Shown one piece after another: positions 24,075 to 32,369 of a stretch of DNA of 64,000 nt; the first letter of the stretch is position 1; the number at the start of each line of letters is the position of its first letter. Both the position numbers and the translations under genes were made by a program. The DNA is taken from IMG/VR virus record IMGVR_UViG_3300021960_000027, positions 1 through 64,000 of that record. One strand, given 5' to 3'. Under the pieces are notes generated by a model. The model was not told the origin of the DNA. It was given only the letters and a program-made list of their open reading frames with translations, and did no database searches. The DNA is from a virus.

Positions 24075-24794
24075 ATGCAGTTTGTCAACTTTCCTGATCG
24101 AATTGTTATGGGGGTTCCGGGCGTTGATGAAACGCTTGCTCGCGCACTTGCAATTAACGCCACTCGCCAAGCGAGAATGTTCGCTCCAAAACTGACCGTT
24201 CAGTCGTCCAGTAACTTTGTCCCAATCTGGGGAGAAGGATGGTTCGGCATCCGCTGGGAGCATCAATACATTTGGTTTCAGGAGGCTGGAATCAAGCCGT
24301 TTACAATGCGCTCTCTTGCAGGGAAAGTAATCCCGATGTGGGTGGATGACACAGACGGTTCTGAAGCATCAAAACAAAAGCAACCAAAAACTAGAACAAC
24401 TGCCTCTGGTCGACAGCAAACATTGATCTTTCGTCGCGCGGCTCGCATTGGGCAAAGAAAAGATGTGTGGCGCAACGTGGGGGGCAGAATGGTTAAGGTC
24501 AATGTTCCAGCGTCGTATCCCGGCGCACCCGGTCGTATCGCAGTCAATCGTTCGCGAGGTTTGATTCGTCAGGGGGATGTAAGTCCCGGCGTTGGAAATC
24601 CCGGCCAGATTGCAAAGGGAAACGTTGGTGTGCGGTGGAGGCACCCCGGCCTTAATCCAAGTAGGTTTTTGGCAAGGGGAGTTCATGCCGCGGCGGTTCA
24701 GTATGGAATTCCTGTGGGGGCAGTTTCATACAGGGGCAGGGTTGCAAATGCGTCTGATCCGTCATTTATTAGGATTGTGTATTCGGGAGGCTAA
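24075..24794 (+). CDS. Putative neck/tail-completion protein
   Basis: A 239-aa basic protein. I prefer ATG 24075, one base after the preceding stop and with GAGGGAG upstream, over ATG 24048, which lacks a site. The sequence has FGIRWEHQYIWFQEAGIKPF and a Gly/Arg/Pro-rich C-terminal half. This resembles HK97 gp10-like tail-completion proteins (QFQEFGT-type motif) with an extension. TRTTASGR near residue 113 is a weak linker-like peptide. Confidence 0.6.
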   Translation: MQFVNFPDRIVMGVPGVDETLARALAINATRQARMFAPKLTVQSSSNFVPIWGEGWFGIRWEHQYIWFQEAGIKPFTMRSLAGKVIPMWVDDTDGSEASKQKQPKTRTTASGRQQTLIFRRAARIGQRKDVWRNVGGRMVKVNVPASYPGAPGRIAVNRSRGLIRQGDVSPGVGNPGQIAKGNVGVRWRHPGLNPSRFLARGVHAAAVQYGIPVGAVSYRGRVANASDPSFIRIVYSGG

Positions 24795-24799
24795 CAAAG

Positions 24800-25423
24800 A
24801 TGTATCTGGTAAAAACAAAAACTCTTTTGACTAAGGCTCTTCGTACTGTTTTTGACGACTCTGCTCCAGAAACAGATTTTCAGAACCTTCACATTTCTAT
24901 TGAATACCCAGTCGATAAGCAACATTACCCTTCAATTTGGGTTGATTTTGACCCGTCTGGTTCGTTGAGAATTGCTGGTATCGGTCATTTTGAGCAGACC
25001 GATTCTGAGTTGGCGACATCACCAGAGTTGTATCGATGGAGATTTTCTGGGATGGCGACCATGACCATTGCCGCGCTGACATCTCTGGAGCGTGACCGCC
25101 TATTTGATGCTGTCGTAAGGGTGCTTGGGTTTGGCGATAGGTCTAATAATTTAGGTCGTTTTAGGACAATGATTGAGAACAACGATTTGATTGCAATCAA
25201 CATTGACTTTGACGAAATTGAACAGCGTGGATTTGCCGCGTCTCAGGGCACTCCTTGGGGGACAGATGAGATGATTTATGAAGCAACTATTGCGATGGAA
25301 GTCATCGGAGAGTTCACTGTGGACAACACGCAGGCTCTTGTCGCCCTAGATAATGTTGAGGTTTCTTTCTGGATTGACCCAAATGAAAATGACCCAACTA
25401 CCGGCGATGGCTGGATTGGCTAG
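24800..25423 (+). CDS. Putative tail terminator protein
   Basis: A 207-aa protein with GGGAGG 9 nt before ATG. It lies directly before the sheath gene, the usual place for tail terminator genes. An alpha/beta pattern (KALRTVFDDSAPETDF, SIWVDFDPSG, ERDRLFDAVVRVLGF) fits that fold. The role would be capping the tail tube and sheath and joining the tail to the head. Confidence 0.62.
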   Translation: MYLVKTKTLLTKALRTVFDDSAPETDFQNLHISIEYPVDKQHYPSIWVDFDPSGSLRIAGIGHFEQTDSELATSPELYRWRFSGMATMTIAALTSLERDRLFDAVVRVLGFGDRSNNLGRFRTMIENNDLIAINIDFDEIEQRGFAASQGTPWGTDEMIYEATIAMEVIGEFTVDNTQALVALDNVEVSFWIDPNENDPTTGDGWIG

Positions 25424-25431
25424 TTTTTTAC

Positions 25432-25465
25432 CCTGTCTTGTGGGCAAGTTCACCCTCTGTAAGAG
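25432..25465 (+). promoter_or_regulatory. Candidate phage late promoter motif
   Basis: CCTGTC (25432-25437), 22 nt, TAAGAG (25460-25465). It is 34 nt before the GTG of the sheath gene, in a gap free of coding sequence. Its position argues against the longer sheath start at 25466. Confidence 0.55.
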
Positions 25466-25498
25466 GTGGAGAAGTGCCGTTTTAACAATGAGGTATCC

Positions 25499-26959
25499 GT
25501 GAGCGATTTGATTTACAACCCACCCGGTGTTTATGTCAACGAAGACAGTCTTTCTGTACCCAATATTGGTGCGGTAGTCGCCCTTCCCGCGAGTCGGTTG
25601 GCGATTGTCGGACCGGCGTTTGGTTATCAGACTGCAACAGAGGCGATTGCACTAACAGGAACAGACGCAGTTACCCTACAAAACCTTGGCATTGATGCTA
25701 CTTCTATCACTGTCACATCACTCAGTGGAACGTCGTACGTTGCAAGTGGTGTAGATGAAGAAGATACTCCATTTACCAACTGGATTGCGACTCAAACACC
25801 AACCGAGGGTGGCTCAGAGGCTACAACCACTATTGAACGAGCCAGTTCAAGTGTCATTGTCTCTGGTGAAACCGTTTACGTTTCTTACCGATACACCGAT
25901 TCATCGTACTATCTTCCATTCCTTTCATCTGACTATGACGAGATTCAATCTCGTTTTGGTTCAGCGTTTAATGTTTCTACTGGTGCAATTTCATCTCCGC
26001 TTACCCTTGCCGCGAAGATCGCAATGGAGCAAGGTTTGAGAGAGGTTGTTCTTGTTCCGACTGCTGGAACGGGCGTTACGTCGGTTTCTCGTACCAATTT
26101 GAGTGATGCCTATGAACATTTGGAGGCTCGCTCAGACATTGGTGTTGTTGTTCCAATGCCAGTTGGTATTGAGGGCACGGATTTGGTTGAAGGAGAAACA
26201 GTCAATATTGGTGATGACCTTGCTTCACATGTGACTAACGCCTCAGCGGATGGCAATTATCGGATTGGCGTTCTTGGTCTGGCAAAGGGAGCAGATCGAA
26301 GCCACGATGTTCTTGCTGGAGACATTGCATCAAGCCGAGTCATTCTTGCGTTCCCGAATGCGTTGACATACTACAACGGATACCTGAACACAACGATTGA
26401 TTTGGATGGTTTCTACCTTGCGGTTGCAATGGGGGCAATGATTGCTTCTCGTAACCCACAGGAGCCTCTGACTCGTAAATCTATTCGTTCATTCACTGCT
26501 ATTCCGTCACGGATTCTTTCAACGATGACTCCGACATTCAAGAATAATCTTTCGGAAAACGGTGTTGCAGTAGCAGAGCAAACGTATGACTCACGAATTG
26601 TTGTTCGTCACGGCGTTGCGACCGATACGACAAGCGTGTTTACACGGGAAGTTTCCATTACCAGAGCAAAAGACACGATGATTCGTTTGATTAATCGTTC
26701 GATTGAGAACTCTGGATTGATTGGCTCTGCTACAAGCGCAGAAACTCCGCTTCGTGTTCGTTCACTTGTTGAGGGCGTTCTTGAGCAGGCGACAAGCACC
26801 GACATGATTGTCGATTACAGCAACTTGAGTGTCCGTACCAGCCCGTCAGACAACACTGCAATCCAAGTTAAGTTTGCTTACCGTCCTGCATACCCGTTGA
26901 ATTTTGTCAACGTTTCATTCTCTATCAACACTCTGACCGGAAATACCGCGGAGGTCTAA
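25499..26959 (+). CDS. Tail sheath protein
   Basis: A 486-aa protein. I chose GTG 25499 because it gives the classic sheath N-terminus (SDLIYNPPGVYV), has GAGG 5 nt upstream and lies after the promoter motif. The middle contains a variable beta domain. The C-terminal half has the conserved sheath core, with RSFTAIPSRIL, a helix-strand pattern around VFTREVSITRAKDTMIRLINRSIE and a final VKFAYRPAYPLNFVNVSFSI. It forms the contractile outer tail layer, which defines the phage as a myovirus. The tube gene follows by 3 nt. Confidence 0.93.
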   Translation: MSDLIYNPPGVYVNEDSLSVPNIGAVVALPASRLAIVGPAFGYQTATEAIALTGTDAVTLQNLGIDATSITVTSLSGTSYVASGVDEEDTPFTNWIATQTPTEGGSEATTTIERASSSVIVSGETVYVSYRYTDSSYYLPFLSSDYDEIQSRFGSAFNVSTGAISSPLTLAAKIAMEQGLREVVLVPTAGTGVTSVSRTNLSDAYEHLEARSDIGVVVPMPVGIEGTDLVEGETVNIGDDLASHVTNASADGNYRIGVLGLAKGADRSHDVLAGDIASSRVILAFPNALTYYNGYLNTTIDLDGFYLAVAMGAMIASRNPQEPLTRKSIRSFTAIPSRILSTMTPTFKNNLSENGVAVAEQTYDSRIVVRHGVATDTTSVFTREVSITRAKDTMIRLINRSIENSGLIGSATSAETPLRVRSLVEGVLEQATSTDMIVDYSNLSVRTSPSDNTAIQVKFAYRPAYPLNFVNVSFSINTLTGNTAEV

Positions 26960-26962
26960 TTC

Positions 26963-27463
26963 ATGCCACAGTCAAGCATTCGCGTTGTTGGTTCAACCTT
27001 CACCACACTTCGGTGGAGGGGTTCCGCTATCGCATACCTAGAAGCATTTACTGACAGTGGGGTGTCGCCTATTGCTAACCCACAGGCTATTCAGCCGTTG
27101 GATTCGTTGCATCCAACCGAGTTTGTTACCCCCCGTGCATTGAACGGTGGAACACTTTCTTTTACCATCCGTGAGTTGTGGGACAAACCTGTCTGGCAAC
27201 ATTTCAGTGGATTGGCAAATGCGAACAACATCGTTGATATTTGGACAGCAATCGCTGATCTTGCTGATCCAATTACATGTCAAACAATTATTAAGCCACC
27301 TACCGGCAACGTTTGGCGAACCAAGACATACCACAATGTTATAGTTTCTGACATCGATGATTCAGAGTCTGTTTCTATCGGTGCGCTTTCTGTTTCCCGT
27401 CAGGTGACCGCACAATACACACACGCCACTCGCGGAACACTGACCCCAAGCGAAACACAGTAA
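26963..27463 (+). CDS. Tail tube protein
   Basis: A 166-aa protein with GGAGG upstream, 3 nt after the sheath gene. The strand-rich sequence and size fit contractile-tail tube proteins (VVGSTFTTLRWRGSAIAYLE at the start, SESVSIGALSVSRQVTAQYT at the end). It polymerises inside the sheath as the DNA conduit. Assignment rests mainly on position and size. Confidence 0.82.
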   Translation: MPQSSIRVVGSTFTTLRWRGSAIAYLEAFTDSGVSPIANPQAIQPLDSLHPTEFVTPRALNGGTLSFTIRELWDKPVWQHFSGLANANNIVDIWTAIADLADPITCQTIIKPPTGNVWRTKTYHNVIVSDIDDSESVSIGALSVSRQVTAQYTHATRGTLTPSETQ

Positions 27464-27531
27464 TAATCTGAGACTTACGCAAAGCGTTTAGTCAATGAGA
27501 ACCAGCCACAAACCAGCAAGTGAATCAGCCA

Positions 27532-28095
27532 ATGGATAACGAAGACAAACTTATTGAACAGCCAACCCCGTTTATTGAAGACGATTTAGCAGAAGCAGTA
27601 AGTGAGGAAGAGTACCCTCCTTTTGCAGACGATGGATCGCCCGCTCATATTCAGGAGCAACCAGTCCAAGAAATGCCTAAGTCCTTTGACGAAAAGCACA
27701 AACTTGACTTTGAGGGGCTTCTTTACATCGGTTATCTAACTCACGAATTCGTTTGGATGGGTCACCGATTTAAAATTAGGACGATCACAACAAATGAATA
27801 TCTTGAAGTGGCACTTCTCCACAAACGCTTCAAGGATTCGATTGGAGACGTTCGGGCATACACCGCGGCTGTTGTTTCGGCTTGCATTGAGACGGTAGAT
27901 GGAAAAACCCTTCCCCTTCCTCTTGACCGGCGTTCGGTTGAGTCTTCCGTCGAATATGCATTTCGCTACATCATCGATCACTGGTATCCGTGGGTTATTG
28001 ATGCGGTTTACGAGCAGTTCAGGAGTCTTGAGGGGCGCGTAGAGTCCGTGATGGAAGAAATGGGAAAAGGGGTTTCCGATTCGGACGCTTTATAG
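27532..28095 (+). CDS. Tail assembly chaperone, short form
   Basis: A 187-aa protein; GTG 27520 is an alternative start. An acidic N-terminus precedes a helical domain (FKIRTITTNEYLEVALLHKRF, DVRAYTAAVVSACIE) like T4 gp24 or G-type chaperones. It ends shortly after a slippery GGGAAAA. A second frame continues without stop. This short form is the gpG-like product that coats the tape measure during tail assembly. Confidence 0.85.
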   Translation: MDNEDKLIEQPTPFIEDDLAEAVSEEEYPPFADDGSPAHIQEQPVQEMPKSFDEKHKLDFEGLLYIGYLTHEFVWMGHRFKIRTITTNEYLEVALLHKRFKDSIGDVRAYTAAVVSACIETVDGKTLPLPLDRRSVESSVEYAFRYIIDHWYPWVIDAVYEQFRSLEGRVESVMEEMGKGVSDSDAL

Positions 28096-28481
28096 ACGGT
28101 TACGTTGAACGGTGTGTTCGGTCGGCAAACAAGAGGGGAATCTTAAACCAGAAAAATTTATCGCTCTTACAAAAGGAATGCTTGGACATCATGCTGTTCT
28201 TGGAATCAAAAGAGAAAGAAGATGCAAAGTATGAGCAATTCCGTCTTGCAATGCTTTCTGGGGCACCTCAATACGCAAATAAATTTTTCCCTGAATATTT
28301 CCCAGAGCAGGTCGAAGAGGCTGTTTCTGAAGAAGAAATTGATAATGCATTAAATCAAAGTTCTGGCACCACCCGCTTCCAAGAAATGGATAGCGCAGAT
28401 GCTGAAGAAATTATCAAAATGCTAGGGGCATCTGTAAAAATGAGCCTTGATGATCTATCTGAAGTAGACGAAAATGGCTGA
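27532..28481 (+). CDS. Tail assembly chaperone, -1 frameshift product
   Basis: A -1 shift at G GGA AAA (28062-28068) moves from the 27532 frame to the frame that ends at 28481. After the shift the sequence reads KRGFRFGRFIDGYVERC and continues into LESKEKEDAKYEQFRLAML. The downstream frame lacks a good start (only TTG 28182), and it is open across the shift, as in lambda G-GT. The product has about 316 residues. It would bridge the tube and tape measure. Confidence 0.84.
28062..28068 (+). promoter_or_regulatory. Slippery heptanucleotide for -1 frameshifting
   Basis: GGGAAAA read as G GGA AAA fits the X XXY YYZ rule and is one base from lambda GGGAAAG. The zero frame stops 21 nt later, while the -1 frame is open to 28481. 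Confidence 0.88.
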
Positions 28482-31053
28482 TCGCATTCCACCAATATCT
28501 TCTGCTCGTCCAGATACATCGGTGGGTATGGCTGGAACCCCGTTTGCTCCACCAGTTTCAGAAATTAGCACCGCTATCGCGGCGGGTTTCTCATCTGTCA
28601 TACATGACATGAGGGCAATGCACGCTGAAATGGTCAACATGAGCAGGACGATTGCTCAAAATGCAGATATCTCTGCTCGCAGGTATTCGACGGCATCTGC
28701 CATTCCAGATGGTCAGGGTGGCCTTTCTTCGCCCTCTGGAATGTCTCAAGAAGGCGCGGCGTACAGTGCAGGTCGTGCCCGTGCGGTAGCAACTGTTGCA
28801 GGGAGCCTCCCTATTGCCCCTCCTGTGGACAATGTTAGTAGGGATGCAAATGCTTTTTCCGATGCGTACGCCCGTGCAAGCAGTGGGGGAGTATTGCAAG
28901 ATGCCCGTGCGGGATTGGCTAATCGAATTGCGGAAAGGGCGCAGAACTGGGCGGGTCCGCAACCAATTCAAGACCCTCGCGATCCAAATGTTTTTTATCG
29001 TTTTGATCCAAACGTGTCGTGGAACGAAGCGGCTGGCCGTTGGCAAAACAGGGTAACCAAGCAATTTGTATCTCAATCAAGCATGGACGCAACAAGAATT
29101 GTCCAAACGCCGGGATTTAAGCAGTTGCCAAATGGCAGTTGGCAGAATATTGCAACTGGAAAGTTTGCGAGTATTTCTGAGGTAAAAGCCGCGGCAACTG
29201 GTTTGGACGAAATGGCGAGGATTGCAAGTCGTCAAAGGACTGCTGGTGCAATTAGTTCTGCTACAAATGCCTTTGCATCTGGTCAACCGCTTGGAAAGTC
29301 CTTGCTCGCGGCTCTCCCAGCAGAAAGCGCGGCAACAGTTGGTCGGGTAGCGGGAACTGCCGCGGCTGTGTACGGGATGTACCGTCAGGGCGCGGCAAAG
29401 TCACAAGAATTGTACGCAAAAGGTCAGGCGATATCGCAGTACACAGGCGGTTCTGCTTTTGAGGGCTACAAGGAAAGTTTGCGGGATGACTTCCGCTCAT
29501 ACCTTGCAGGATTTAACCTTTTTGGTCCGGGTGCGGGCGACATGAGGGCGTTACTGGGTCAAGCCAATCAGTTGGGCATGCGAGGTCAACGAAAAGACGA
29601 GTTTGTTAGTTACGGCATGGACATGATGGGCGACCTAAAGATGGGTAGCCAAGAAGTGACAAGAATTATGTCGGCAGTCATTCTGGCTGGAGATAGTTTG
29701 GGCGGGCTTTCTCAAAACCTTCAGCAACTTAATGTCGCGGCGAGAGAAGCGGGACGTTCAACGCTACAGGCAAGAGATGATTTCTTAAAGGTTTACAACT
29801 CGTATCAAACCGGAGTTCTGGCTGGTTCTGAAGGGGCAAAGGGAATTGCGTCAAGCCTTGTTTCGGAGTCACTTGGACTTGGAGAAGGGTCTGCTCAAAT
29901 TGGACTTTCAGCAACTACTGCATCTATTCAGGCGGTTGCTGGTCGATCTGGCTCCACCTATGCAGAAATAGCAACTGGGCTAAGAGGAACTGGAACTGCT
30001 CAGGCAAATGCGGTTTCTCAGTTTTACGCGTCTGCTAAACAACTTCTTGATAATCACACTGGAACTTCTGGAATATCCTTTGGTCAGTTTGCACGGCAAT
30101 GGCTAAGGGATTGGTCAGAAAACCATAAAAGAGACGCTGATTACGATGAGAATAATCCTTTTGGCAAAGTATTTACTGAACAAGTATTTAGAAATCAGGC
30201 TATTGATGCCGCGCTAAATGCCGGATTCAGAATTGAAATTATAACCCGAATCATGCAATCCGCAGGATTCACTACAGACCAGCCCAATGATGCAACAATG
30301 TTTGTGGTTGCAATTAATGTTTACTCGGATGAAATTGCAGGAGAACTAGGCGCAACATCTTCTACTGCGACTGCTGGCTCAACATTGGGACAATCTGCCG
30401 CGGCACAGCAACAGCGAATTGCCCCAACGGAAACTTCTGCAAGTGGTGGAATAGAAACATTTGGAAATTACAACGAGGCTGGCGGTCGCGCACTTGATTA
30501 TGCAATCGCCCAATACGCGAACTATGGAACCGGCAATTTTGATCCTCTAGTAAATTATCTTGGAAGTCAGGGCATCGTTCCTGAGGGGACAAATCGTGAG
30601 GACGTTGTTTCTGCTTTGCAATCGGGAACGGGCAGTAGGAGTTTCATCTTTGAGCAACTTATGACCGACGTTGGATTGTCTAGTGGTGAATTGAAGGGGA
30701 ATCTTGATGATCGGATGGTTGATTACGGGGAAGAGGGTTTTGCCGGTCTAAAGGTTGAAGTGGGCGGTCAAGAGTACACGATTGGTGAGGCCGCGATGAA
30801 CAGTGATGTTATCGCGGCTATCCAGCGTGGAGAAGGCACAATAAAAACCGGAGATCAGGCAAGTAGAACCATCAGTGAACTGTATGGAATGCCAGAGGGT
30901 GGGTATCCAAATGCTTCTGGCTCAACCGTTCAAATAAGGCTTACTCCGTGGGCAGAACGCTTTTTTGAAATTGACTCTTCATTGGTTACAACTAACTCCC
31001 CAGTTTCTTGGGATGGAAACGCCAATACGACGGCGGGGGCTAATACACGATGA
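28474..31053 (+). CDS. Tail tape measure protein
   Basis: An 859-aa protein overlapping the chaperone end by 8 nt. It is rich in Ala, Gly, Gln and Ser, with long helical stretches and a hydrophobic segment (VGRVAGTAAAVYGMYRQGAAKS near residue 290). It is the longest gene between chaperone and baseplate, where the tape measure always lies. It sets tail length and probably enters the membrane on injection. No peptidase motif was seen. Confidence 0.88.
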   Translation: MADRIPPISSARPDTSVGMAGTPFAPPVSEISTAIAAGFSSVIHDMRAMHAEMVNMSRTIAQNADISARRYSTASAIPDGQGGLSSPSGMSQEGAAYSAGRARAVATVAGSLPIAPPVDNVSRDANAFSDAYARASSGGVLQDARAGLANRIAERAQNWAGPQPIQDPRDPNVFYRFDPNVSWNEAAGRWQNRVTKQFVSQSSMDATRIVQTPGFKQLPNGSWQNIATGKFASISEVKAAATGLDEMARIASRQRTAGAISSATNAFASGQPLGKSLLAALPAESAATVGRVAGTAAAVYGMYRQGAAKSQELYAKGQAISQYTGGSAFEGYKESLRDDFRSYLAGFNLFGPGAGDMRALLGQANQLGMRGQRKDEFVSYGMDMMGDLKMGSQEVTRIMSAVILAGDSLGGLSQNLQQLNVAAREAGRSTLQARDDFLKVYNSYQTGVLAGSEGAKGIASSLVSESLGLGEGSAQIGLSATTASIQAVAGRSGSTYAEIATGLRGTGTAQANAVSQFYASAKQLLDNHTGTSGISFGQFARQWLRDWSENHKRDADYDENNPFGKVFTEQVFRNQAIDAALNAGFRIEIITRIMQSAGFTTDQPNDATMFVVAINVYSDEIAGELGATSSTATAGSTLGQSAAAQQQRIAPTETSASGGIETFGNYNEAGGRALDYAIAQYANYGTGNFDPLVNYLGSQGIVPEGTNREDVVSALQSGTGSRSFIFEQLMTDVGLSSGELKGNLDDRMVDYGEEGFAGLKVEVGGQEYTIGEAAMNSDVIAAIQRGEGTIKTGDQASRTISELYGMPEGGYPNASGSTVQIRLTPWAERFFEIDSSLVTTNSPVSWDGNANTTAGANTR

Positions 31054-31571
31054 GCGCAAGTATTGCAGGAATTCCCTTTGACATAGACCCGACTTCAATT
31101 TCTTGGGATTTTAAAATAAAAATGAATTCAGAGAAAACACTGGGTGGGAAAGTCATCCAGATATTTGGGTCTTCGTTAGGTGACCTTACCATCTCTGGTC
31201 AATCTCGTAGCCAAAAGGAACACCTTGCTTTCTTTAAAGCAATGAAGGGCTTGGTCAACAACCAAGTTCCCTCAGCAACTAATGAACTACCTGCTCCTGT
31301 TCAGTTTTTGTGGACAAGCAGAGGGTGGGATTTTTTTGTGTACATCAAATCTCTGACTCAGGATGGGGCTTCAACTTCGTACAAAGCGACCAATAAAGAT
31401 TTTGCCCCAAAATGGACTATGACTATGTTTATTGATCGTGACAACGGGGATGTCACTCGCCTAGCCGCGGAAAATGCGAAGTCAGTTTACATCAACCGCA
31501 TAAGTCAGGGTTTGGGCTGGTCGCAAACAGATTGGAACGGACCGCTTGGGAATTACGCAGATGACGAATAA
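31050..31571 (+). CDS. Baseplate/tail hub-proximal protein
   Basis: A 173-aa protein starting in an ATGA overlap with the tape measure. It begins with a beta-rich part (IAGIPFDIDPTSISWDFKI, TISGQSRSQKEHLAFFKAM). Similar small proteins follow the tape measure in contractile tails and carry LysM-like or tube-cap folds. Probably a baseplate hub or tail-tube initiator. No catalytic motif. Confidence 0.66.
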   Translation: MSASIAGIPFDIDPTSISWDFKIKMNSEKTLGGKVIQIFGSSLGDLTISGQSRSQKEHLAFFKAMKGLVNNQVPSATNELPAPVQFLWTSRGWDFFVYIKSLTQDGASTSYKATNKDFAPKWTMTMFIDRDNGDVTRLAAENAKSVYINRISQGLGWSQTDWNGPLGNYADDE

Positions 31572-31764
31572 TCGGAGAATGGTTAGAAAAGATTGGGGAG
31601 CAAACACCCGCATATCTCTTCCTGTTGCTCCAGCCGAAAGAAGAGTTGTCAAATTAGGTGCAGGTTTTGCATTTTCAGAAAACGGTTTAGTTTTTGATGT
31701 CTCAGAATCTGAAGTTGAAGAAATGTCTATCCCACCGTTCTCTCCTGACGGCGAGGCTTTCTGA
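31561..31764 (+). CDS. Small tail-region protein
   Basis: A 67-aa protein whose ATG lies inside the end of the previous gene. The core (WGANTRISLPVAPAERRVVKL) is beta-rich and the C-terminus acidic. The stop overlaps the next ATG (TGATG). Size and place match small LysM-like tail proteins, but no motif is clear. Confidence 0.66.
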   Translation: MTNNRRMVRKDWGANTRISLPVAPAERRVVKLGAGFAFSENGLVFDVSESEVEEMSIPPFSPDGEAF

Positions 31765-32369
31765 TGGCAATCGGTAACCCAAAGCACAATGCCACTCTGA
31801 AATGGAAAGGGAAAGAAACCTTTAATCTTGTTGTGACCGAACTGGGTCACGGCATGAATTTTATTTCTTCCGAATCAGAGGCTAGAGCAAAGAAATCTTT
31901 TTACCCAAAGGTTAGAACTTCGGGTGAGTGGTACGTTGTGTGCCAGTTTTACTCTTACAAAAAATTAAATCAGGACGGGGAGACGTACACAACCCTTTCT
32001 GGCTACGAGGCGTACAGAGAGTTCATTGATTGGATGGCTTTGTACATGAGTGCCATTACTGAGCCTGCCTACTCTTCTCCTTCAGCACTAGAACTAGATG
32101 TTCCATCTCAAAATTTTAAGAAAAGTGGTTTTCCTAAATTCGCAGTCGATTACGGTGATTCGTTTGGGAAGTTTATTTACACATGTCGTGTAGCACTTTC
32201 ATCTGCCTCAGACCCAATCAATCCGTATCTTGAAGCATCTAAATACGTTGCTCCCAAGAACGATGTTCAGGCAAAGTATTTTTATCCTGCTGGAACGCAA
32301 AGCGGAACCATAGTTTATGACCCAACTGTTCCCTACTATCCGTGGGACTGGGGAATCGGACCGCAATAA
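31764..32369 (+). CDS. Baseplate protein
   Basis: A 201-aa protein overlapping both neighbours by one base (TGATG and TAATG). Sequences ARAKKSFYPKVRTSGEWYVVCQF and YREFIDWMALYM suggest an alpha/beta tail-tip protein, with an aromatic C-terminus (TVPYYPWDWGIGPQ). It lies between tape measure and hub, so a baseplate hub component is likely. No direct family is recognised. Confidence 0.66.
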   Translation: MAIGNPKHNATLKWKGKETFNLVVTELGHGMNFISSESEARAKKSFYPKVRTSGEWYVVCQFYSYKKLNQDGETYTTLSGYEAYREFIDWMALYMSAITEPAYSSPSALELDVPSQNFKKSGFPKFAVDYGDSFGKFIYTCRVALSSASDPINPYLEASKYVAPKNDVQAKYFYPAGTQSGTIVYDPTVPYYPWDWGIGPQ

